NCBI GenBank assembly: GCA_003647755.1
Contig: QMNL01000145.1
Coordinates: 1 to 5,526 of the forward strand
DNA length: 5,526 nucleotides
Reading direction: 5' to 3'
From: Candidatus Coatesiibacteriota bacterium
GTDB lineage: Bacteria > B130-G9
Below are positions 1 to 5,508 of the stretch, piece by piece. The translations under genes and the position numbers were made by a program. Under the pieces are notes generated by a model. It saw only the letters and a program-made list of their open reading frames with translations, was not told where the DNA came from and searched no databases. The stretch's first letter is position 1, and every line of letters starts with the position of its first letter.

Positions 1-1138
1 CGCGCACAAGCTGCCGCGCCGTTTCCAGCGTCTTGGCGATCGCATCCGGGTCGTCCGCGAAATCTACCACCACAAGCAAATCCCGTCCGCAGGAGACCCT
101 CTCGAACCGTCCCGGGACCCCCTTGAGGGATGAGATGCCCGAGACTATCTGCTCTGGGCTTGCCCCAAGGGCTGCCGACGCTGCGATCGCGGCGAGGCAG
201 TTTTGGACCGAATGCGCCCCGATGAGGGCGGTCTTGATGCAAAGCGTGCCGTCCGGGGTCTGGACCTCGAAATCCGTGCCACCCCGGGCAAGCCGTATTT
301 GCCTGGCAAAGAAGTCGGCGGTGTCCTTCTCGAGGGAGTAGGTTATGGTCTTCACGCTGGATGCGGCCAGGAATCGCGCTGAATACTCGTCGTCAAGGTT
401 TATCACAGCGATTGCTTCGGGCGTCCTGGTGGGATCAAGATGATGCTCGAAGAAGCTGAGCTTGGCGGCCAGGTAGTTCTCGAAGGTGCCGTGAAAGTCC
501 AGGTGTTCTGGCGTGATGTTCGTGAATATCCCGAGGGCGAAGCTGCACCCGTCCACTCGCCCCTGCACGAGACCGTGCGACGAGGTCTCCAGAATAACGG
601 TCTCAACGCCTTGCCTGTGCATCTCAGACAGCAATCGCTGGAGCTGGACCGGCTCCGGCGTCGTGAGCGAGGCGGTGTCTTCCCTGCCAGGGTAGCGATA
701 ACTGATCGTGCCAATTACGCCGACCTTGCCCCGCATCCCGAGGACCGACTCCAGAAGGTACGAGACACTGGTCTTGCCGTTCGTGCCCACTATGCCAACG
801 AGCTTCATCTGCTCGCTGGGGTTACCGTTCAGATTTGATGCGGCGACGGCAAGAGCGCGGCGCGCATCTTCTACGAGAACAAGCGGTGGGCAGCCTTCAG
901 AACCACTCGAGCCGAGTCGCTCAAACAGGTCCTCTCTGTCAAGCACAACTGCCGCGGCGCCTCTGCTGATCGCATCGGCAATGAAGTCATGTCCATCTTT
1001 TGTGAAGCCCCTAATGGCAAAGAAAGCCGTGGAAGGTGAGGCGCTCTTTGACGAAGAGCATATATCCATTACTTCCCCACTCATCTCGCCCTTCGTGGCC
1101 CGGACTACGACAGATCTCAAGACCTCACTGAGCCTCAA
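1..1138 (-). CDS. murE: UDP-N-acetylmuramyl-tripeptide synthetase MurE, C-terminus cut by window edge
   Basis: MurE is a cytoplasmic Mur ligase that uses ATP to add the third stem-peptide residue (diaminopimelate or lysine, by lineage) to UDP-MurNAc-L-Ala-D-Glu. 379 residues are visible of a family length near 490-500. The N-terminal UDP-binding domain is about residues 1-105. The ATP-binding central domain has the P-loop GTNGKTS at 118-124 (K122), TTPEP at 159-163, ETSSH at 184-188, TPEHLDFHG at 209-217, and AAK at 224-226, whose K226 fits the carbamylated lysine. The C-terminal domain begins with PGRFE at 342-346. The motif that sets the amino acid specificity lies beyond the edge, so DAP versus Lys cannot be told. 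I chose a TTG start giving MRLSEVL, the usual MurE opening, with GGAGG 10 nt upstream; it overlaps the ftsI stop as TTGA. Oddities: the usual DYAHTPD reads DFADDPD (359-365), and the N-terminal DSR motif is degenerate (SSK, 29-31). The family call is very secure. Confidence 0.96.
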   Translation of the reverse strand, partial: MRLSEVLRSVVVRATKGEMSGEVMDICSSSKSASPSTAFFAIRGFTKDGHDFIADAISRGAAAVVLDREDLFERLGSSGSEGCPPLVLVEDARRALAVAASNLNGNPSEQMKLVGIVGTNGKTSVSYLLESVLGMRGKVGVIGTISYRYPGREDTASLTTPEPVQLQRLLSEMHRQGVETVILETSSHGLVQGRVDGCSFALGIFTNITPEHLDFHGTFENYLAAKLSFFEHHLDPTRTPEAIAVINLDDEYSARFLAASSVKTITYSLEKDTADFFARQIRLARGGTDFEVQTPDGTLCIKTALIGAHSVQNCLAAIAASAALGASPEQIVSGISSLKGVPGRFERVSCGRDLLVVVDFADDPDAIAKTLETARQLVR

Positions 1139-3015
1139 CTTTCTGCCGCCTCCAATCGCTTGTTCTTGGCCATCCGAAGAAACGGCGATTTTCTGGACTC
1201 GAGGTAGGCAAGGACGTGGCCTGCAACAGCGGAGAAAATGGGGGCAGCAACAGTGCTTCCCCATATCTCTCGCTGTGCGTGTCGCGGACTGAAGACACTT
1301 ATGAGTAGCGCAATTTGCGGGTCTTCAGCCGGCGCAAAACCTATGAAGGAGGTGATGAGGTCTTCGTGAGAGTAGTGCCCTGTCTGGTAGTCGAAGACCT
1401 GCGCGGTGCCCGTCTTGCCACAGACGGATATCCCGTCAACAGCTGCCCTGTGTCCCGAGCCCTGAGTTACGACCCTTCGCATCATGCTCACGACAGTCCT
1501 CGCCGTGCTTGCCCTAATGACTCTTCTGATAACCCTCGGATGAGTCTGATAGATGATGTTGCCGGTGGAATCCTGCACGGCCGCCACCAAGTAGGGCTGC
1601 ATGAGCATCCCGTCATTGGCGATCGCGGAGACGGCGGAGACGAGGGAGACCGCTGACACGGACAGCCCCTGCCCAAACGACACGAAACACGTGTATTCGT
1701 CGTCCCACTGCGATAGCGGCTTGATCTGTGGAGTCGGTTCAGCAAAAAGGCCCACCCCTGGCTTGTTCAGGAACCCAAAACGCATCAGGTACTCATACAG
1801 CAGCCGAGGCCCGAGCCGCATCCCGATCTTGGACATCCCAATGTTGCTCGATTTGGCAAGAATATCCTCCACGGTCAGCTCGCCAAATGGGTGCCAGTCG
1901 GAGATAGTGGATTTCCCCACCTTGAACGAACCGTTCTCGCAGAAAAAGGCCTCGTGTGGCCTCACTTTGTTCATATCCAGCGCAGCAGCTACCGCAAATA
2001 CCTTGAAGAGGGAGCCAGGCTCAAAGAGGTCGGTGAGGCAACGAGCCTTGTAAAGGCCTCCGGGCTGACGAAGGTTTGACAGATAAGCCGGGATGTGTTT
2101 CAAGTTATCAGCGGTATAGCTCTGTCTGTAATGAGATGAGGAGTAACTTGGGTAAGTCGCCATCCCCAGTATCGCGCCCGTCTTAGGGTCCATGATAACC
2201 CCAAGGGCAAGCGGCGCGTTCCAGAGCTGGCAGGCCTCGCGAAGACGGCTGTAAAGAATGTATTGGATGTCGCTGTCGATCGTGAGAACGATATTGTGGC
2301 CGTTTACGGGAGGCCTCAGGACCCCTTGTGTCAGAGGCGCACCCTCCAAGCGCACGTAGGGGTTTATCACCACCGTGCCGGGGACCCCCGACAGCAGCTT
2401 GTCAAACTTGTGCTCCACACCCTCAATGGCGCTGCCAGAAGCGTTGACGAAGCCAACGATGTTACTCACCCAGTCACAAGTGTAATAACGCCTGTGCTCA
2501 ACTGTTCGGCCGACGCCGGGCACGTGAAGCTCCTCGAGCCGCACAGCTGTATCCTCGTCACAGAAGCGACGCAGCCAAACTAGCCGCGGCCTGGGGCCAA
2601 ACGCCTCATCCAGAACCTCCTTTGAAATACCTGGAAAGCCCATTAGCTGCCTCGAGCCGGTTCTCTTATCATCCTCCGTCAAACCCCGCGCGTATGCCCA
2701 AAAGGACATAGTCTCACGGCTCCCCGCAAGCGTCCGGAGCCGACAGTCAAGGATCTTCCCCCGCTTCGCCGGAAGAACCAACCTTCTCGTGTGCAGCGAC
2801 TCGGCGATTCTCCTGTAATCGCCGTGCTTCAACACCTGAATCCAAAGGAGCCTGAACACACCAAGACCCGCAAGCAGAATGAACACGAGCAGCACGGCCA
2901 GCATCCGCAACGCCTGCGAATTGAGCTTCCTGGGCCGACGACTATCAACTATCTGCCCCGCTTTCGGCCCGCGTCCCCTGCTACCGTTTATGACCAACAA
3001 CCCTCTTCGCCCCAT
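1135..3015 (-). CDS. ftsI: FtsI/PBP2-type class B penicillin-binding protein (septal transpeptidase)
   Basis: This is a 626-residue membrane-anchored D,D-transpeptidase that would cross-link septal peptidoglycan with FtsW and FtsL. A basic cytoplasmic N-terminus (1-35) precedes one membrane segment at about 36-59. A class B dimerisation domain follows, with KRGKILD at 84-90 and LPGVG-like VPGVGR at 165-170. The transpeptidase domain has all three active-site motifs: SLFK at 335-338 (nucleophile S335), SSN at 389-391, and KTGT at 534-537. SFGQG at 446-450 is also typical. No PASTA domains follow the transpeptidase domain, and the C-terminus is a short basic tail. The ATG at 3015 lies inside ftsL (35-bp overlap) and has only a weak purine-rich stretch upstream, so coupling to ftsL translation is likely; TTG codons 6-7 are less convincing alternatives. 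In the pedestal motif RGxIxDR the last arginine is C91. Its position between ftsL and murE supports ftsI rather than the elongation paralogue mrdA. Confidence 0.95.
   Translation of the reverse strand: MGRRGLLVINGSRGRGPKAGQIVDSRRPRKLNSQALRMLAVLLVFILLAGLGVFRLLWIQVLKHGDYRRIAESLHTRRLVLPAKRGKILDCRLRTLAGSRETMSFWAYARGLTEDDKRTGSRQLMGFPGISKEVLDEAFGPRPRLVWLRRFCDEDTAVRLEELHVPGVGRTVEHRRYYTCDWVSNIVGFVNASGSAIEGVEHKFDKLLSGVPGTVVINPYVRLEGAPLTQGVLRPPVNGHNIVLTIDSDIQYILYSRLREACQLWNAPLALGVIMDPKTGAILGMATYPSYSSSHYRQSYTADNLKHIPAYLSNLRQPGGLYKARCLTDLFEPGSLFKVFAVAAALDMNKVRPHEAFFCENGSFKVGKSTISDWHPFGELTVEDILAKSSNIGMSKIGMRLGPRLLYEYLMRFGFLNKPGVGLFAEPTPQIKPLSQWDDEYTCFVSFGQGLSVSAVSLVSAVSAIANDGMLMQPYLVAAVQDSTGNIIYQTHPRVIRRVIRASTARTVVSMMRRVVTQGSGHRAAVDGISVCGKTGTAQVFDYQTGHYSHEDLITSFIGFAPAEDPQIALLISVFSPRHAQREIWGSTVAAPIFSAVAGHVLAYLESRKSPFLRMAKNKRLEAAES
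1149..1153 (-). promoter_or_regulatory. Shine-Dalgarno of murE, inside the ftsI 3' end
   Basis: GGAGG on the minus strand lies 10 nt before the TTG codon at 1138-1136. Together with the MRLSEVL opening, it decides for this TTG start, since no ATG or GTG lies in frame at the right distance. Confidence 0.75.
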
Positions 3016-3307
3016 TGTTCAAGTCTTTTTTGCGTAAAATCAACATCTCGCTGGGCTTGGGATCAACGAAGCCATGCCGTGCAGCCCTCTTCTCCAACTT
3101 CGAAAGATCGCCCAATCCAGCGAGCTTCGCCTTCAGACCGTCCCCGCGCCGCGAGAGGCTTTGATACTGGGTCTTCAGGCCAGATATCTCCCACTTGAGA
3201 TTCATGATGCGGAAGCTCTGGCAGAGGTAGAAAAGAGCGCTCACAAGAAGAATGCCGATCGTAAGCAAGTAAAACATCGTATCGTTAAATCCGGCCTTGA
3301 CTCGCAC
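2981..3307 (-). CDS. ftsL: FtsL-like cell division protein
   Basis: This is a 108-residue small bitopic protein. It has a short N-terminus, one strongly hydrophobic segment at about 11-29, then a helical, charged coiled-coil-like stretch (about 31-75) and a basic tail. The run LSKLEKRAARHGFVDPKP (68-85) matches the FtsL/DivIC pattern in which a helix ends in a small turn and a short hydrophobic strand (EMLIL, 87-91). FtsL acts in the divisome with FtsB/DivIC and activates FtsWI. Sequence identity in this family is always low, so the call rests mainly on size, topology and position between rsmH and ftsI. The start is GTG, immediately after the rsmH TAG stop, with GGAG 9 nt upstream inside rsmH. 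An ATG at codon 11 would remove most of the N-terminus before the membrane segment and is less likely. The 3' end overlaps ftsI by 35 bp. Confidence 0.8.
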   Translation of the reverse strand: MRVKAGFNDTMFYLLTIGILLVSALFYLCQSFRIMNLKWEISGLKTQYQSLSRRGDGLKAKLAGLGDLSKLEKRAARHGFVDPKPSEMLILRKKDLNNGAKRVVGHKR

Positions 3308-4261
3308 CTAAAGACGCTCCGCTATCCTAAGCCCCGCACTCCGGCTCCGAATGTTCCTGGCAACCTCGGACGCAGATGCTCTAATCGCCCGCCTGTTGAC
3401 TATCCGAATCTCCACACTTTGCCCGTCCCCACTTACGGCGACATCCTCCGGGCTAATTCGCCCCCCCTCGTGCTCACGGAAGACCTGTTTGGTCAACCTG
3501 TGGCTGAGCGATTCATAACAAATCACCAACAGCCGACCACCCTTTGCAAGCGAGGCAATGCTCTGCCGCAACCCCGCATCGAGCACCTCCAGCTCCCGGT
3601 TGACCGCGATACGGAACGCCTGAAACACCTTCGCAAGGAAACTCTCAATCCTGCGGTGCCCCAGCCGGTGCCCGATCGAGCGCCTCACGACCGCGGCGAG
3701 CTCCCCGGTGGTCCTAATCCCTCTCTTCTTTCGCGCCTCAACAATAGCGGCAGCCACTCGGCCTGCGAATGGGACCTCGCCGAAATCACGGAGTATCTTG
3801 CGAAGCTCTCGTGCGTTTTGACGATTGATGAGAGCCCGTGCCGATGCGACCTGCGAGCTGCGGCTGTAACGCATGTCAAGTGGGCCGTCAAGCATGAAAC
3901 TGAAACCACGCTCAGCCGTCCCAATGTCGTAACTGGACAGCCCGGTGTCAATCAGAATTGAGTCCACAGTCCCGATACCAGCCCCAGAAAGAACATCGCC
4001 CATATCCCCGTAGGAACCCCTAATCGCCATGAATCTCTCTCCATAACGCTCGAGGCGCCGCTTACAAAGCTCAAGTGCCTCGCTGTCGATATCAATCCCC
4101 ACAACTGAGGCAGAGGGAAAGCGCTCGAGAACAGCCTCCGCATGGCCGCCCAGGCCTACCGTTGCATCTACGAAGACACCATTGTCTGTTGTCAGCCGGA
4201 GGTTCTCCAAAACCTCATCGACCAGGACTGGACAATGACTATCTCCCAAGGGCTCCCTCAT
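3308..4261 (-). CDS. rsmH: 16S rRNA (cytosine(1402)-N(4))-methyltransferase RsmH, divergent
   Basis: RsmH (MraW) uses S-adenosylmethionine to N4-methylate C1402 in the 16S rRNA decoding centre. The 317-residue length is normal. Family signatures in order: HCPVLVDEVLE (9-19); the SAM-binding motif VDATVGLGGHAEA (31-43); GIDID (55-59); ILIDTGLSS (102-110); RGFSF and DGPLDMR (118-131), highly characteristic; FGEVPFAGRVAAAIVEAR (160-177); TTGELA (184-189); FQAFRIAVNRELEVL (213-227); and the C-terminal NIRSRSAGLR (303-312). Several usually well-kept stretches differ: the HPAT segment before FQAxRI is absent, SFHSLEDR reads CYESLSHR (248-255), and the NPRSRSAKLR end reads NIRSRSAGLR. The ATG at 4261 has an AGAGGGG Shine-Dalgarno at 4266-4272. 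The gene lies 34 bp after mraZ and abuts ftsL, the standard dcw position. Family assignment is firm; full catalytic competence is likely but not certain. Confidence 0.95.
   Translation of the reverse strand: MREPLGDSHCPVLVDEVLENLRLTTDNGVFVDATVGLGGHAEAVLERFPSASVVGIDIDSEALELCKRRLERYGERFMAIRGSYGDMGDVLSGAGIGTVDSILIDTGLSSYDIGTAERGFSFMLDGPLDMRYSRSSQVASARALINRQNARELRKILRDFGEVPFAGRVAAAIVEARKKRGIRTTGELAAVVRRSIGHRLGHRRIESFLAKVFQAFRIAVNRELEVLDAGLRQSIASLAKGGRLLVICYESLSHRLTKQVFREHEGGRISPEDVAVSGDGQSVEIRIVNRRAIRASASEVARNIRSRSAGLRIAERL
3317..3320 (-). promoter_or_regulatory. Shine-Dalgarno of ftsL, inside the rsmH 3' end
   Basis: GGAG on the minus strand lies 9 nt before the GTG codon that directly follows the rsmH TAG. 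It supports the GTG start over the in-frame ATG at codon 11. Confidence 0.6.
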
Positions 4262-4265
4262 TTAT

Positions 4266-4272
4266 CCCCTCT
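4266..4272 (-). promoter_or_regulatory. Shine-Dalgarno of rsmH
   Basis: AGAGGGG on the minus strand lies in the 34-bp mraZ-rsmH gap, 4 nt from the ATG (6 nt if AGAGG is the pairing part). It supports the start at 4261. Confidence 0.75.
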
Positions 4273-4295
4273 GGGAATGAAAGCAACAGCCTCTG

Positions 4296-4853
4296 CTACT
4301 GGTCAGATTCGTTCTCTGTCTCGCTCTGACCAGAAGCAGGTGCTCCCCCCGGTGCAGAAGAGTGCGACCTCTGTGTCTCGCAGATTCGCCTCTCGTAATC
4401 ATCCATTGAAGGCGCCGCTGAAAGCCAGGCGTCAAACTTGGTGTCAGACCATATCTCCAGCCAGCCCCGCATCCAGATCAGCACGGCCTGAAAACCTATC
4501 CCCGTCATCTTCTGCATCTCCTTCGACAGGGTTAGCCGCCCCTCCTGGTCAAGACCCTTGATCTCAGTCCCAACCATGAACCTCCGTCTCGCACTCACGT
4601 CCTCCGGGTCCGAACTGTCCTCACGCATGAACCGACGATATTTGGCCTCATATCTCTCTCTCGGAAGCACGTCTATTCTCGTCTTGTCCGCAACCAAATA
4701 GACGACCCAATCACCACGCAACTCGTCCTCGAAGATCGAACGGTAACGTGCAGGTATAGTGATGCGGCCCTTGCCATCGATCTGGACTCGCCTCATCCCC
4801 TGACCGAAGGTTAGTGATTCTCCTCCCGTGTCGCGCGAGCTCTTTCTAGGCAT
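4296..4853 (-). CDS. mraZ: Transcriptional regulator MraZ
   Basis: MraZ is an AbrB-like (SpoVT/AbrB swapped-hairpin) DNA-binding protein that forms ring oligomers and in characterised bacteria binds repeats upstream of its own gene to control the dcw operon. The 185-residue protein has the two expected tandem half-domains. The first contains IDGKGRITIPARYR (25-38) and the second LDQEGRLTLSKEM (101-113), each with the DxxGR core; WLEIWSDTKFDAW (131-143) matches the usual IEIWxxxxWxxY end of the second domain. The protein is longer than the usual 140-155 residues: about 19 residues precede the first domain and a Ser/Glu-rich polar tail of about 25 residues follows (161-185). The ATG start is well supported by a perfect AAAGGAG 8 nt upstream, so the N-terminal extension appears real. 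Being first in the operon, it probably autoregulates the promoter at 4940-4968. Confidence 0.95.
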   Translation of the reverse strand: MPRKSSRDTGGESLTFGQGMRRVQIDGKGRITIPARYRSIFEDELRGDWVVYLVADKTRIDVLPRERYEAKYRRFMREDSSDPEDVSARRRFMVGTEIKGLDQEGRLTLSKEMQKMTGIGFQAVLIWMRGWLEIWSDTKFDAWLSAAPSMDDYERRICETQRSHSSAPGGAPASGQSETENESDQ

Positions 4854-4861
4854 CTATAAAA

Positions 4862-4868
4862 CTCCTTT
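4862..4868 (-). promoter_or_regulatory. Shine-Dalgarno of mraZ
   Basis: AAAGGAG on the minus strand lies 8 nt before the mraZ ATG. It is a near-perfect anti-16S match and fixes the start at 4853, rather than at the internal Met20 just before the first MraZ half-domain. Confidence 0.88.
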
Positions 4869-4931
4869 GAGACGCCTAATTACCATTTCTGGGCGCCTGG
4901 TGTAGTGCACATTCCCAAGGATTCAATTCTA

Positions 4932-4944
4932 CTAATGGGATTAG
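4932..4944. repeat. Perfect inverted repeat over the mraZ -10 box (candidate operator)
   Basis: CTAATGGGATTAG is a perfect 5-bp inverted repeat with a 3-bp centre. It covers most of the -10 hexamer (4940-4945) and the expected start site of the mraZ promoter. A protein bound here would block RNA polymerase. The repeat is short and could be chance in AT-rich DNA; the operator role is inference. Confidence 0.35.
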
Positions 4945-4968
4945 ATACCATAAAACATCCCTTGTCAA
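4940..4968 (-). promoter_or_regulatory. Sigma70-type promoter of the dcw operon (mraZ promoter)
   Basis: On the minus strand a consensus -35 TTGACA (4968-4963) is followed by exactly 17 bp and then TCTAAT (4945-4940), a 5/6 match to TATAAT. Transcription would start near 4932-4934, giving a leader of about 80 nt before mraZ. The surrounding DNA is AT-rich, as expected of a strong housekeeping promoter. No other equally good promoter was seen closer to mraZ. Confidence 0.82.
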
Positions 4969-5065
4969 CAGATTTTTCCCGCTAATATACGCAGATGATA
5001 TGACATTAGGAAGAATAAATGTAAAAAGGTGCAATGTTTAGCCTGCTTTGGATGCACAATAATAT

Positions 5066-5085
5066 TCCCAATTAAGTCCCAATTA
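5066..5085. repeat. Tandem 9-bp direct repeat upstream of the mraZ promoter
   Basis: TCCCAATTA occurs at 5066-5074 and again at 5077-5085, an 11-bp period, about one helical turn. On the operon strand the units read TAATTGGGA and so carry the TGGG core known from MraZ boxes. Their spacing (TGGG-N7-TGGG) is not the usual N5, and they lie about 100 bp upstream of the -35. A related TTGGGA is seen in the leader at 4913-4918. The repeat is certain; its role as a regulator site is not. Confidence 0.5.
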
Positions 5086-5133
5086 CGCCCTCCATTTCTG
5101 AGAATACGACAGATCAACCAAGAATCACAACAG

Positions 5134-5200
5134 AATCTCCCTCCTCAACCACAAATACCCACCAACACCAACACGCCTCACACCAAATCCATCATATACA
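5134..5200 (+). other. G-poor, C/A-rich tract (possible Rho-loading sequence on the plus strand)
   Basis: These 67 bases contain only one G (5175) on the plus strand and are rich in C and A, including two tandem CCAACA units at 5162-5173. A long C-rich, G-poor, unstructured stretch is the property of Rho utilisation sites. A plus-strand transcript passing here could thus be terminated before the tRNA gene. The composition is directly seen; the Rho role is inference. Confidence 0.3.
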
Positions 5201-5328
5201 GCCCAATCTAAGCCAACACATCACTCACAAAGCGTGGCCAACCCCTCGTCAATTTACTGAGGCACATTAAGACAATATGTTGTGGAGAAATCTGAACACC
5301 CCATGATGTTGTGTTTATGTCCTCAGAC

Positions 5329-5350
5329 ATCCGTCAGAATCGCGACGGAT
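5329..5350. repeat. Hairpin-forming inverted repeat
   Basis: ATCCGTC (5329-5335) and GACGGAT (5344-5350) form a perfect 7-bp stem around an 8-nt loop. No T-run follows on either strand, so it does not look like an intrinsic terminator. It lies about 45 bp upstream of the tRNA -35 box. A regulatory-protein site or a structured RNA element are both possible. Confidence 0.45.
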
Positions 5351-5393
5351 TACTACATCTGAATCCACTTCCGCGGACCGCAAGGCTTGGGTT

Positions 5394-5420
5394 TTGACTT
5401 TCGTAACTGTTTGATATAGT
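5394..5420 (+). promoter_or_regulatory. Promoter of tRNA-Val with extended -10
   Basis: TTGACT (5394-5399) is a 5/6 match to the -35 consensus. After 15 bp comes TATAGT (5415-5420), a 5/6 match to the -10, preceded by TGA (5412-5414), i.e. the TGn extended -10 element, which may compensate for the short spacer. Transcription would start near 5427, a few bases before the mature tRNA 5' end at 5434. Confidence 0.65.
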
Positions 5421-5433
5421 AGTCTTATCAGGT

Positions 5434-5508
5434 GGGCGATTGGCTCAGGGGTAGAGCACCGCCTTCACACGGCGGGGGTCACTGGTTCAAATCCAGTATC
5501 GCCCACCA
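5434..5508 (+). tRNA. tRNA-Val (anticodon CAC), CCA encoded
   Basis: A complete cloverleaf of 75 nt decoding GUG. The acceptor stem pairs GGGCGAT (5434-5440) with ATCGCCC (5498-5504). The D arm is GCTC/GAGC (5443-5446, 5454-5457) with loop AGGGGTA. The anticodon stem is CCGCC/GGCGG (5459-5463, 5471-5475) with loop TTCACAC, placing CAC at 5466-5468. The variable region has five bases. The T arm is ACTGG/CCAGT (5481-5485, 5493-5497) with loop TTCAAAT. The discriminator A5505 and the 3' CCA (5506-5508) are encoded. All stems pair fully, so the gene should be functional. Its 3' end lies 18 bp from the window edge, so a following tRNA or terminator would be out of view. Confidence 0.97.

Larger units (their letters stand above)
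4854..5433. other. Gene-free intergenic region between divergent mraZ and tRNA-Val
   Basis: These 580 bp hold no convincing protein gene on either strand. They are visibly AT-richer than the flanking genes. The mraZ side carries the operon promoter, leader, inverted repeat and tandem repeat. The middle (about 5060-5235) is very poor in G on the plus strand. The tRNA side carries a hairpin and the tRNA promoter. No intrinsic terminator with a T-run was seen. Confidence 0.8.

Noticed and set aside
708..1292. Plus-strand open frame of 194 codons opposite murE and the ftsI end
   Set aside because: It is antisense to motif-supported murE sequence; its composition (Ser/Thr/Arg/Pro-rich) is that of a shadow frame.
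3074..3961. Long plus-strand open frame (295 codons) opposite rsmH and ftsL
   Set aside because: It lies antisense to two clear genes, shows no recognisable protein features, and is explained by GC-rich codon bias leaving the opposite strand open.
4890..4918. TGGG/CCCA and palindromes GGCGCC and GTGCAC in the mraZ leader, considered as canonical MraZ box or leader hairpin
   Set aside because: The TGGG units are not in the TGGG-N5-TGGG direct arrangement, and no long continuous stem can be formed.
5008..5024. AGGAAG followed by ATG-TAA, a possible start-stop minimal frame on the plus strand
   Set aside because: AGGA-like motifs near ATG are common in purine-rich DNA, and no downstream gene exists for it to regulate.
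5029..5211. 60-codon plus-strand open frame in the intergenic region, GTG start
   Set aside because: No well-spaced ribosome site, a low-complexity Pro/Asn/Thr/Gln-rich product that simply reflects the C/A-rich tract, and no known motif.
5329..5350. Intrinsic terminator
   Set aside because: The stem is good, but no run of T follows on either strand.
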